A stretch of DNA of 64,000 nucleotides from Canna indica (Eukaryota; Streptophyta; Magnoliopsida; Zingiberales; Cannaceae), in NCBI GenBank assembly GCA_034359265.1, contig CP136891.1:9810501-9874500 (forward strand), written 5' to 3'. The position numbers and the translations under genes were made by a program. The notes under the pieces were generated by a model. It did not search any database, was not told the DNA's origin, and was given only the letters and a program-made list of their open reading frames with translations. Below are positions 11,604 through 21,681 of this stretch, in pieces; position 1 is the first letter of the stretch; every line of letters starts with the position of its first letter.

Positions 11604-12067
11604 GGGTTATTCCTGGTATATCTTCAACTTTGAGTATTTTTTAAATTGTATTTCGACTTTTTATTTATATCAACTTTATATTTCGACTTTAATTTTATTT
11701 TAATTTTTATCCCACCGTCAATCATCTGTTAATTTTATCATTTCAACGATGGCATAACATAACTGATCTGTATGAGAAATAATAAAAAATTTCCCTCTAC
11801 CACGTCATCCACTGCTTATTAATTTATAATATATTCGAGTGCTGACGTGAATTAAAAAAATAATCCACGTTAGCATTTGCAGTCTTATACAGTTATACCC
11901 GACATATTTCATGCTAACTCTTGGAACCCGACGAAATTAACAGATGGTTGATGTCACGATAAAAATTAAAATAAAATTGAAGTTGAAGTACATAATTGAT
12001 ACAAATAAAAAACTGAAATACAATTTAAAAAATACTTAAAATTGAGAATATACCGTATAATTAACCC
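11604..12067. mobile_element. MITE with terminal inverted repeats of about 140 bp
   Basis: The outer 140 bp on each side are inverted copies. GGGTTATTCCTGGTATATC at the left pairs with the complement of the right end, GGGTTAATTATACGGTATAT. Internal pairs include the ATTTTATTTTAATTTTTAT block and CATCTGTTAATTT. The roughly 180-bp centre has no coding sequence. Long TIRs with a short core suggest a Mutator-like MITE. Flanks are A/T-rich and a 9-bp duplication could not be confirmed. Confidence 0.65.
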
Positions 12068-12889
12068 TTAAAATGATAAATTTTTCTTTTTTTCAAAAAC
12101 ATAAATATATTATTAGGCCATTAGGTCTGAGATCAAGCGGTCAATGGATAAAATATGATTGAACTCGAGGAGGCGAATAGAAATTTTGATGATGGACTTC
12201 TTTCGAGCCTAAGCTCTGTTTGTTACCAAATGAATATATTTTTTTACAATTTTGGAAATAAAAATAGAGATTAATACTCGAAAAAAAATCATGAAAAAAG
12301 ATTATCCTATTTAACTAATTAAGATGTTAGTTGTCATATAAATTGCACAAATTAGTTGGCACGGTTGATTGCGAGTAAAATTTGTGCTCCCGATCGGTTC
12401 AATTGTGCCACCCGCGAGTCTGTCCCACCTAACACGCTTCGATCACCATCAATTTGAACGAACCGGGTTCACATTATGCAAACCGAATCAGAAACTTTGG
12501 GTCCACGAATTTGGAACCGACCTCAACCGAGTTGATATTTCGCGTCCACGTATTTGAAAGCAACTTAAACCTGGCACCTGCACACCAATCGAATCGATTC
12601 CTGGCAGGTCGGGGAATTTAGGGAAAGTGGTTTAAAGGTACTTACATTTTCACCCCTTTGTGCAGTTGCATCTACTTTGTCTTACCAAAATTGGGGCCCC
12701 CTTTATGGAACCTAATAACACAGAAGGTAGACAATTAGAGTGAAGGACTGGTCGGTGAGATTTATGAAGTTAAATATTCGCCCTCTTTTTCGTAGTAATT
12801 TTGCATTTTGTTTTATTAATTAATATATGTTTTCTTTATTTTTTTCCTTTCTTCCATTAATTCTTTCTATTTATCGACGGTCGGCAGTT
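12068..12889. other. Upstream region of the DUF707 gene
   Basis: AT-rich to mixed sequence with no independent gene. The open frame at 12369-12557 has no recognisable domain. The promoter of the DUF707 gene is expected toward the right end, but no unambiguous TATA box was picked. Confidence 0.4.
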
Positions 12890-13447
12890 GGATCAACCGA
12901 CCCTGACGAGATCCGCTCCGAGCAATCTCTCTTTCTATCTCCGTGCTTGAATCATATCTGGAGATCGAACGCAAGGTGGTGGATTCGAGATATATCGGCC
13001 GAGGAACTATTCTTCATCGGATCGATCCTAGGGTTTCGTGTCTTCTTCCTGATCCCAACCAGGTGATCCCTCTTCTTGTTTCTAGGCATTCTCTTCCTCC
13101 GCGAAAAAGAAAGTTTGATGTGGGCAGACAAATTGGGAAGACAACAATCGGAAAGTTCCGCTTGTCACAACTCTTCGAACTCCAAATTGTTCACAAGATC
13201 TTTTAGTATAATTTAATACTTATCTAATGGTTTCTTTGCGCCCTTAGGTCGTATTGCCTGTACAAATACATATAAACATTATGTCGACACATGTTCTCAC
13301 ACCATTTCTTTATGGTGCTTCAGGTTGCCGGTGATGAGGGCGCCATCTATTTTGTAATTAGACGATAATAATGAACTTACCAAACAATGTCTAGATGCTT
13401 TTGGTTAGGAACTCTATTGTGGCTTCTTGATTCTAAGGTTGAAGTAC
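12890..13447 (+). other. 5'-UTR exons of the DUF707 gene
   Basis: A GC-richer block ending ...CCAACCAG with a GT donor at 13063, then an acceptor TGCTTCAG ending at 13323. The second leader exon runs from 13324 into the coding start at 13448, with in-frame stops before the ATG. The 5' boundary is approximate. Confidence 0.5.
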
Positions 13448-16400
13448 ATGGCGAAACTTGGTTCTGGTGGCCGCAGGTGTTTATGCTATTAAATTTGAGT
13501 TGTGTAGCTTTTGCATTGAAGATTTATATTGATTCTTAACATTGCGCTAAGTACAATAATCTTGTGACTTGCATTTTGTTTCCCAGAAAACCAAACGAGA
13601 GTATGAGGCTTATTATTTGGACATTCATTGGAATTGTGTTAGGTTACTTAATAGGCATTTCCTTTCCTACAGTTAGCATAACCAAGGTAAACAACCAATG
13701 CTCATTGTCATTTCGTTTCTGATATTCAAATCTTATGCTCCAGTTAATATCCTAATTTTAACTGCTAAAATTTGCAGTTTCACTTCCCTTCAAGTATTAT
13801 ACCCTACACTGAAGATAGGAATTCAGGCATTACAACTCAAACTTTACTGAACCAGGCTTTGACTTCAGCTAATAATCAAAATAAGAATGATTCTACTTCA
13901 AATACAACTGAAATGTTAAAGGTTCTTGCTTCTTTGGCTGTTAACTGATGCTTATTATGCTTTGCTGATTAATGTTCTGTTAGGCTTGCTCTTTTAATTC
14001 ATTAATTCCTTTTTTAGAAAATCTGTTGTATGCTATGTACTAGGGGAGAGATGATCAGTTCCATTTGATTTTTTTTACTTAGTTCCAGTTAAGTTGTACA
14101 GATTATTTTGCTATTTGAGGAGTTCCACTGATCATAGGGTTCTCATAATGAATGTTATATGATACTGCTGTGGTTTAATTTCATCTCAATCCCCTTTATT
14201 TGATTCATGGAAATAACGAGGGGGGCATGCAATTACCCTTCTTTTAATTGTCTTATAATGTGAGTGGTGGAGAAGAGTTTGCTACAGACATTTCTATGGA
14301 TATAGGTCAGTGGTAGAAGTTGTTTAAGGTTGCACATATTTTGTATTGATAATCAAAATTATCTGGTGCAGCATACCACTCAATGGATACTTTGAGTGGT
14401 ATATTATGCAATTTGCACTTCTATGCTTTTTTGTTTATATATTTTTCTTGGAATTTTACATACTGCACATGATCTTTGAGTGGACTGTGGACCTGACTCT
14501 GTTTTCTTTGCAAATAAAATATCCTAGTCTATGAATCAATGAAAGATTTAGTCCATCTAAACATTAGCTGCAGATTTAGTAGTGTTGTAATTTTTTCCTT
14601 GATTTATTTCAGATTTATGTTCCTACAAATCCTAGAGGTGCAGAAAGACTACCACCTAACATCATCGAACCAGAATCGGATTTTTATCTCCACAGATTAT
14701 GGGGAAATCCAGAAGAGGTAGGCAGTAATCTGTAGATTTTTCTTTTTTAAAAAATGTTTTTTTTATGACCAATAGTTCTTCACAATCATTAACGAAAGTG
14801 CTTCTAAATAATATAGTGGTGATTAGGATCTTTATAGAGGTTTGTTTGGAAGTTGAAAGTGTGTAACTATGTGTTATGCCAATTTTCTATCTGATTTTGT
14901 GTATTAAACCTCGTGTTTCATTGATAAGAGCTTAATTACATAACACGTGATCTGTGATGGAATACTTTTGGACCCATCTTCGTACCTAATTGGAAGATAC
15001 AAGAGCTTACTTGTAATGTAAAATTGATAGATGTGTAATTAATGTGCATTTGGTGATAGGTTCTACCTGATATTCTTAGATCAGCATGCCTTTGCTAAAG
15101 GTATCTATTTTCATTTTGTCATATTCTAATAATCACATTGATTTTCATTTCGTCAAACCACAACCTCAACCAATGTGGTCTAGATAGCCTTTAAATAGAT
15201 TGGGCAATCTTCCTCTCATAAGCTAGCTTTTGGGGTGTGTTAGGCCCACTAATTTCTTAACATGGTATCAGAGCCTATCCTGTGGTTGATATTGTGCCAC
15301 CCGCAGATGTCTAGTCCTGCAAAACTCCACACTCTAGATGTCCAATTATGGGTGTGAGGGGGTGTGTTAAAGTCCCACATTGGTTAAAAATATGGTCATG
15401 GTAGCCTTTAAATAGTTTGGGCAATTCTCTCCTCATGAGCTAGCTTTTAGAATGAGTTAGGCCCGCTAATTTCTTAACATGGTATCAGAGCCTATCCTAT
15501 CCTATGGTTGATATTGTGTCACCCGCAGATGTCTAGTCCTCCAAAACTCCACTCTCCAGATGTCCAATTCTGGGCGTGAGGGGGTGTGTGTTAAAGTCTC
15601 ACATTGGTTAAAATATGGTCATGGTATCCTTTAAATAGTTTGGGCAATCCTCTCCTCATGAGCTAGTTTTTGAGGTGAGTTGGGCCTACTAATTTCTTAA
15701 CACATCTTATAATAAGAAATGTTGCAAACATTCTCAGCTATACGTCTTTTCTCTGCCTGAAGTACTTGTTCATTAGGTGCTGAAGCTTTAATTTTACTTG
15801 TCATGGTTAAATTATGCTTCTTTTCCTTTCTTTGTCCTCTTTTCAAAGACCATTTATCATTTTGGTAAATTTCTTTTCTCCCTCCCAACATCACAAAATC
15901 CAAAACTATTTATTTGTAAACTAATTCTTGTACAGTTCTCTCTCATCTGTAGTTGTTTCCTGAATGAAATGTGCAGGATCTGACCATGAGGCAGAAATAT
16001 CTTGTGACATTCACTGTTGGATATGAGCAGAAAAAGAATATTGATGCTGCAGTTAGAAAAGTGAGTAAACAGCCATGAACTGAGATTCTACAGAATAGAT
16101 TGCTTGCTCTAATGATTTTGTTTCTGTAACCATTAATTAATTAACATGTTATTTAATGACTTCTGTTAGGAATGAGTGTTGAATTTTCTTAATGGTGCTT
16201 ATAATAACAAGTTTGTAACTGTGCTGATGCAGCACTTGGTTTGAAGATGTCAAGACAATTTTCTATCTTTTTTCAGCTGGAATTTTAACCATTCATGTTT
16301 ATATATCGGTCGCTAGTTCACCCAATTTTGGTTCTCCATAGGCACTCCTTTCCTCTCAGAGTGATAATCAACTTTCTATTATGGGCTGCTCCTTCTGTAG

Positions 16401-18990
16401 AGTACTTAGTAACTTTTGCTTCTTCTTTTTTTGCTATGATATAATGGAAGAAGAGTCGTTTGTCACATTGTTTCTGCAATGCTATAAGCATGTAGCTGAC
16501 CATTTACTCTTGATAGTGCTGACACTGTTTTCTATTAGTCATACGGCAATTTGACTGGATTTTCTTTTTGACTTAATGGGGATCTTCTGTTTTATAGATT
16601 TGGCCGTGGTTGTTTAATGATCAGTACTATGCGCATAAAAAAATAAAGCAAAGAAAGCAGATTATGCCTGATTGAATTCGCACAAGCCAAATTCTATGTC
16701 CATTTTATTTGTCCAAGTGGAAGTTCTGTGCAGAGGTGGTGAATTGAAAATTTGATTAGTTATGCTACTTAGGTTTTAATCATCTTCAGAAATAGCCCAG
16801 CTCCTATCAACTTATCACAAATCACATTAATGTAGATCTTAAGGAAGTGAGTAGAGAGCAAGTTGTACATGTTTAAGTAAGTTATATCCCCATGGTCTTT
16901 ATATATACTGCAACATCATGGCATGAACTACTTAGTATTTAACAATTAGAGGTTCTTGGCATGATAAACATGAAACATTCTAAGTCATGGTACAAGTGCA
17001 GCTGCAACAAAATGCCACTTAGCTATCTTCATTTTACAATGGGAATATCCTTAGTTGCTTTAATGTTTCATAATTCTGAATATTTAATTAGTTACATCTC
17101 AATACTTCTTATACTTAATTATGTGGAGAACTTTAGTTAATCTCTCTGTGACCCTACCACGAAGATGTTGAAATGGCTTATTTTATGGTGTCTGAACTAG
17201 ACTATACCCTAACTTGTACTCTTTTGCATCTGGTAGATGAACTAGACTAGAAGCATTGCCTGTATAATCCTCTATGTAATACATGAATTATTTTTTTGCA
17301 GATTTATAGTAATTAATTACCTTTTTGTGAGACTTTTTTTTCTGCAGTTCTCTGAAAATTTCACAGTTCTGCTATTCCATTATGATGGACGAACTTCTGA
17401 ATGGGATGAATTTGAGTGGTCGAAACACGCTATTCATGTGAGCGCTAGGAAGCAAACTAAATGGTTGTTGAAACATCTCTGCTATCTACATTATTTATTT
17501 TATGCTACACTATCAGGAGTTGGTTATTTATAGTGTTATTTCCTTGCTATGTTTAAGGTGGTATGCCAAAAGGTTTTTGCATCCTGACATTGTGGCTCCA
17601 TATGAGTATATTTTCATATGGGATGAGGACCTTGGACTGGAGCACTTTAATGCTGAAGAGTAAGCAGTCTGGAAATATTGACACAACCCCCTCCATTTGA
17701 AGTCCCTTGTAATTGGAGTTATTTTTCTGAACTATTTAGGTACATTAAATTAGTGAAGAAGCATGGGCTGGAGATTTCACAACCTGGTTTAGAGCCAAAC
17801 AATGGTTTAACATGGCAAATGACAAAAAGGAGAGGAGATCATGAAGTCCACAAGTAAACTTTTGAATCTAGCTAGAGAAGATTGTTTACTAGATTCTTGT
17901 CAGCTTGCTACTTCAACTTTTTTTCTCAGGCAACTTAATACAGTACTAATTGAGCGGTGGCTTGTGTGCAGAGAAACAGAGGAAAGACCAGGCTGGTGTG
18001 CTGACCCCCATTTGCCCCCCTGTGCAGCGTATGCATTTGCTAATTTGGTCTTGTATTTATTCTTTAGATCTCAAAATCATAACTGGATAATATCTGCAAA
18101 CAGATTTGTTGAGATAATGGCAACTGTATTCTCAAGGGAGGCATGGCGTTGTGTATGGAACATGATTCAGGTGGAGTTAGATCACATTTATTGTTATATG
18201 AGATGTGTGCACTTCTTTTTGCTTTTCCTAAAGTGCCATTGCTGATGCAGAATGACTTGGTTCATGGATGGGGCCTTGACTTTGCTCTTAGAAAATGTGT
18301 TGAGGTACAATGCAGCGCTCTTTTTTGGCATTCAAACCTAATGATTTTCGTTGACCGTATTAATGCTAGTTTGAGAATACAAAGTATACATCTTCTCCTT
18401 TGCTTCCTTGCTGCCTTATTATGTCTGATTATATTTTCTTTCCTATTTCTCAATATAGCCGGCTCATGAGAAAATTGGAGTTGTAGATTCTCAATGGATT
18501 GTTCATCAGGTGGTTCCTTCACTTGGGAACCAGGTAAAGAACAACCTAATCTTGACATGCCTGAATGCTGCAATGCATGTCATGTAGTCTAACTTTTGAC
18601 TTTTTGTTTCTGTTTGGCAGGGGCAGGCAGAGAAAGGCAAAGCACCCTGGGAAGGAGTAAGCAATTTCAACCTCACATGTGTTCTATGATTCAAAATATG
18701 TTTGGCTAAGTTTAAGCATGTTGGATAGTGATTACCTTTAAGAAATATAGCTTTCCTTGCTAACCATTTTGAACATTTGGGATTCATGCGCTTGATTGCT
18801 CCAACAAGCATTTCAGTGGAGTTCATCAATCTAACAAGAACAGTGACTGACTCATTTCTCCATACTTGTACAGGTCAGAGCAAGGTGTAGGTTAGAGTGG
18901 CAAATGTTCCAAACACGATTATCCGAAGCTGAGAAGGCATATTATCACTCAAAAGGGATCACTCCCCCTAACTCAACACTCGTTTATTGA
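13448..18990 (+). CDS. DUF707 family protein (type II membrane/secretory-type)
   Basis: Fourteen coding exons: 13448-13476, 13587-13686, 13778-13921, 14613-14717, 15977-16060, 17348-17463, 17558-17659, 17740-17853, 17972-18028, 18104-18170, 18251-18304, 18459-18533, 18621-18656 and 18874-18990. They join in phase to 1,200 bp, 399 aa. The protein begins MAKLGSGGRRKPNESMRL with one signal-anchor helix (about 17-38), then a variable stem. The conserved DUF707 core includes LLFHYDG, WDEFEWS, WYAKRFLHPD, YIFIWDEDLG, QPGLEPN, MTKRRGDHEVHK, FVEIMATVFSR, DLVHGWGLDF and VVDSQWIVHQ. Acidic IWDEDLG plus the lumenal-style topology resemble a glycosyltransferase-like fold, but activity is not established; some databases label the family 'lysine ketoglutarate reductase trans-splicing related', which says little about function. 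The 1.26-kb intron between exons 4 and 5 carries a TRIM array. No broken exon was found. Confidence 0.9.
15150..15702 (+). mobile_element. Tandem TRIM retrotransposon (three LTRs, two internal regions)
   Basis: LTR-like units end at 15262, 15479 and 15702. The second (15365-15479, 115 bp) and third (15589-15702, 114 bp) are nearly identical and run TGTTAAAGTC... to ...TTTCTTAACA. The first is degraded at its left end. After the first and second LTR lies TGGTATCAGAGCC (15263 and 15480), complementary to the initiator-Met tRNA 3' end: a primer-binding site. Before the second and third LTR a GTGAGGGGGTG purine run serves as polypurine tract. No protein is encoded. An LTR-internal-LTR-internal-LTR order is known for TRIM elements and comes from recombination between copies. 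It sits in the fourth intron of the DUF707 gene's coding part. Confidence 0.85.
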
Positions 18991-19907
18991 TCCTTGTATT
19001 ATTTTCTCATTTGACCTGTTGCGTAGAGTATTTGATTATGTTTTATGTAGATATATTTATTATTCAATAGTGATCATTCATTTCGTTGACTTTCATTCAA
19101 TAGTAGATATATTTATTATCCGAAAATTTTGCCCCCAGTTCTATCTTTTGATGGATGTTACTGTTTCTTCGATTTATTATCCGAAAATAACATTATGTTA
19201 TCATATGATGGTCTTCGCCACCCTTCACTTAAAAGTTCTCTTTGAGTGCTCATTCAAAATGTTATTTTCTAATTCTTTTTAGATGGTTTTAATTCTCACC
19301 AATTTTAATAAAAGTTTAATTAATAGTTCAATCAGCACGCACTTCCTAGCGTTCATAATACAAAAATTTATAACTGACACGGCCGGCCAAACTCAAGTCA
19401 AACGTTGTGGAGATGATTAATTTAGTGGCTTAATTATCACTTTCTAACCTCTTATTCAAAAAAGAGAAGAGGATGCCAAACCTCAAAATTCAAACACCTT
19501 GGAGATCGATGATTGATTACTAATTTAAGCAATGAGTACGTATTATGTTTTTTAATGGTGCTTTTGCTACCAAAACAACAAGTTAATGATCGTCCACCAA
19601 CTCAAGAGCCTCTTTTTGGCAGCCATATTACGTGGATTTGACAAGGCGAGGCAAGCCTCTGACTTTTAAATTTTTACGCGGAGCTTTTCAGAGAGAGAGA
19701 AGCAATCGCGGATTTGACGAGCACAAATTAACAGGTAGCGTTGAAATGTTTGGTTTTTCTATATAGATAAGTCGTACGTTGACCTTGTTGATCTCAGAAA
19801 ACGAGCCCTTCACACTTGTTCAGAAGGACTTATTTCAAGCCATCAAACAGCGACCACTTCATTTGCCAAACGCTGCATGTACTTCAAAGATCGCTCGATC
19901 AAACCAT
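18991..19907. other. Intergenic between DUF707 gene and secreted-peptide gene
   Basis: AT-rich 3' flank of the DUF707 gene followed by upstream DNA of the peptide gene. Open frames here (for example 19019-19282) lack any recognisable domain. Confidence 0.4.
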
Positions 19908-19930
19908 TAGCTATATATGTATATATAACG
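19908..19930 (+). promoter_or_regulatory. Probable TATA box of the secreted-peptide gene
   Basis: TATATATGTATATATAACG lies about 95-115 bp before the ATG at 20022, with a CT-rich (TC)n leader at 19978-19994 between them. Position and sequence fit a plant core promoter. Confidence 0.55.
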
Positions 19931-20021
19931 CAGAGATTATGGCAATTGACAGTACCCAGACGAATATAATTTAACTTCTCTCTCTCTCTCTCTCGATTCA
20001 CCGAGTCACCGTCTATAATTA

Positions 20022-20342
20022 ATGTCTCATTCTACTACGTCCAGTGCCACTTCATCACTGCTGCTTCTTCTGATGCTACTACTCTACCTGGTGTCAGCTG
20101 CTTTAGCCCGGCCTTGGATCATGTTCAAAGCAGCATCGCCGGCTGTCGACGGGAGGGCCGACGACTGGTCACCGCTGCTACTGCAAGCACTTCCAAAGGG
20201 GCCTGTGACTCGGTCGGGGCCGTCAACCTGCACTCACAGCACCGCTCGTAGCGGCGGAGTGCGCAGGTGCCCGCTGAAGCTGAACCGAGTTGGCGAGAAA
20301 AGGAAGCAGATTGCACCGCCGCCGCCGCCACCGCCATTGTAA
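20022..20342 (+). CDS. Small secreted peptide precursor, CTNIP/SCREW-like candidate
   Basis: Intronless 106-aa protein. A leucine-rich signal peptide (about 1-29, SSLLLLLMLLLYLVSAALA) precedes a variable middle. The conserved-looking segment is SGPSTCTHS (65-73) with Cys70, then RSGGVRRCP with Cys83, then a basic stretch (GEKRKQ) and a final run of seven prolines. Signal peptide, a short precursor, and a two-cysteine C-terminal motif with CT after SGPS recall the CTNIP/SCREW phytocytokines perceived by the receptor kinase HSL3 (NUT); the SGPS core is also shared with PIP peptides, but the GxGH ending of PIPs is absent. Assignment to either family is inference. A TATA box and CT-rich leader upstream support a real gene. 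Confidence 0.6.
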   Translation: MSHSTTSSATSSLLLLLMLLLYLVSAALARPWIMFKAASPAVDGRADDWSPLLLQALPKGPVTRSGPSTCTHSTARSGGVRRCPLKLNRVGEKRKQIAPPPPPPPL

Positions 20343-20619
20343 CCACGGATATCAAGTAGGCGCTAATTAAGACCATTTCAGCTACTTGACGGGTGTGAGT
20401 CGTTAATTAGCAGTACAAGTACGAACTGCTGCTGGTGGTGATGATGTATTCATTCATGTGCTGCCTAGCTACCATCCATGATATATACATTTGTTTTTGA
20501 GAAGGGTACATGAACACTGAAAATTAATTAATTCTTTTAAAAAAAATTCTAATTCTGATCCTATTCATTTTGTTTTCAAGGTCGCATTAATTTTTCATTA
20601 GATATGAACGTTCATACGC
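20343..20619. other. 3' flank of the secreted-peptide gene
   Basis: Short presumed 3'-UTR and spacer. No feature recognised. Confidence 0.35.
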
Positions 20620-20805
20620 CTGCAGGCGCTGAAATTTTTCGGCACCTGTCACACTGTCAGGTGCCAAAATCTCGTACGTACACACATATCGATGCCTGCA
20701 ATAGGTGTATGTGTGTATGTCATAATTTTTACCTGCTTTTAGGTTTCGACGTCTTTAACTAGCGTCGAAATTTTCGTGCGGATAAAACATGTTTTTGTTG
20801 CAGTG
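20620..20805. repeat. CACTA-type terminal fragment
   Basis: The right edge, GTTTTTGTTGCAGTG, is in reverse complement CACTGCAACAAAAAC, a good CACTA terminus. Inside are inverted GC-rich motifs (a CGACGTC/GCGTCG hairpin near 20748-20767, GGCACCTG/CAGGTGCC near 20640-20664) like the subterminal repeats of the element at 4975-5691. A matching left terminus was not found. Confidence 0.4.
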
Positions 20806-20984
20806 AACAAACGATAAAAAAATAAAAAGCAAGAAATAAAGAATTTTAAAAACATCGGGGAAGCTATCTGGAAGTGAACAAATCTCCCTTCGACGTTCGT
20901 AGTTGTTACATTTTGAGGCATCTTTTCTTCCAAGCAAGTAGTGAATTTCACATAATGTTTCATTCCATTGGATTTATGAATCCT

Positions 20985-21140
20985 CCGATAAATTCTGTTT
21001 TGTTTGCTTCAGTGAATTAAACAGGATAGAATAGAATAATAAATGAATAGTAGTATTTAATAGAATTTTTAAATCTAATATTTATTGAATATAATATCAA
21101 TTTTATATTCTTTAATTTCTAGTTTCTCACGTATAAAATT
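20985..21140 (-). repeat. MITE copy D (TTTGCTTCA family, reverse orientation)
   Basis: Its reverse complement carries GAATATAAAATTGATATTAT and a TATTCTATTCTATCC run ending at TGAAGCAAAC, matching copies at 4735, 4924 and 51038. Confidence 0.5.
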
Positions 21141-21681
21141 TTGTTGGTATAGTCTATCATTTTTCTTGATCAAATTAAATGAACTAATTAATAGCTTAAT
21201 CAGCTAGTGTGCAATTACATTTACATAAAATTAAATCCATATGTTGAGAATGAAGTACTGCAGGAAATGGTGGATGTTCGTGTGCTCAATGTGTTGCAAC
21301 TGAAATGACTTCAACATATCAAATAGTACAGTGGGCACAAATGAACCATACTTTTACCTACACACAAGACACATAAAAGTCCAAAACACTTCTCTTCGCT
21401 AACAAGTAAGAGTAGCAATGCTAACACAGACGAGTCAATAAGCTCTTGAAAGTGAAACTTGGCATACTACAAGATCACCTCGCAATATAATTTGGTCACA
21501 GCTACAAACATATAGGTTGGTTATTCAATCAATCTAGAACATAGAAACAAGGTACATCTACATCCCCTGTTAGAGGTCACATAACAAACACGCATCTACA
21601 AAATTGCTTAGGTACCTATATAGAAAAGACAACTATATCAAAATGCTGCTGAGCAAAGGATATTGCATTCTTCTGGTGGCA
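21141..21681. other. Downstream of peptide gene / 3'-UTR side of adenylate kinase gene
   Basis: No gene recognised. The part near 21681 is presumably the 3'-UTR of the minus-strand adenylate kinase gene. Its polyadenylation site was not located. Confidence 0.4.

Noticed and set aside
12369..13206. Open frames before the DUF707 start codon
   Set aside because: They fall in the promoter and leader exons. In-frame stops and the splice pattern place the true ATG at 13448.
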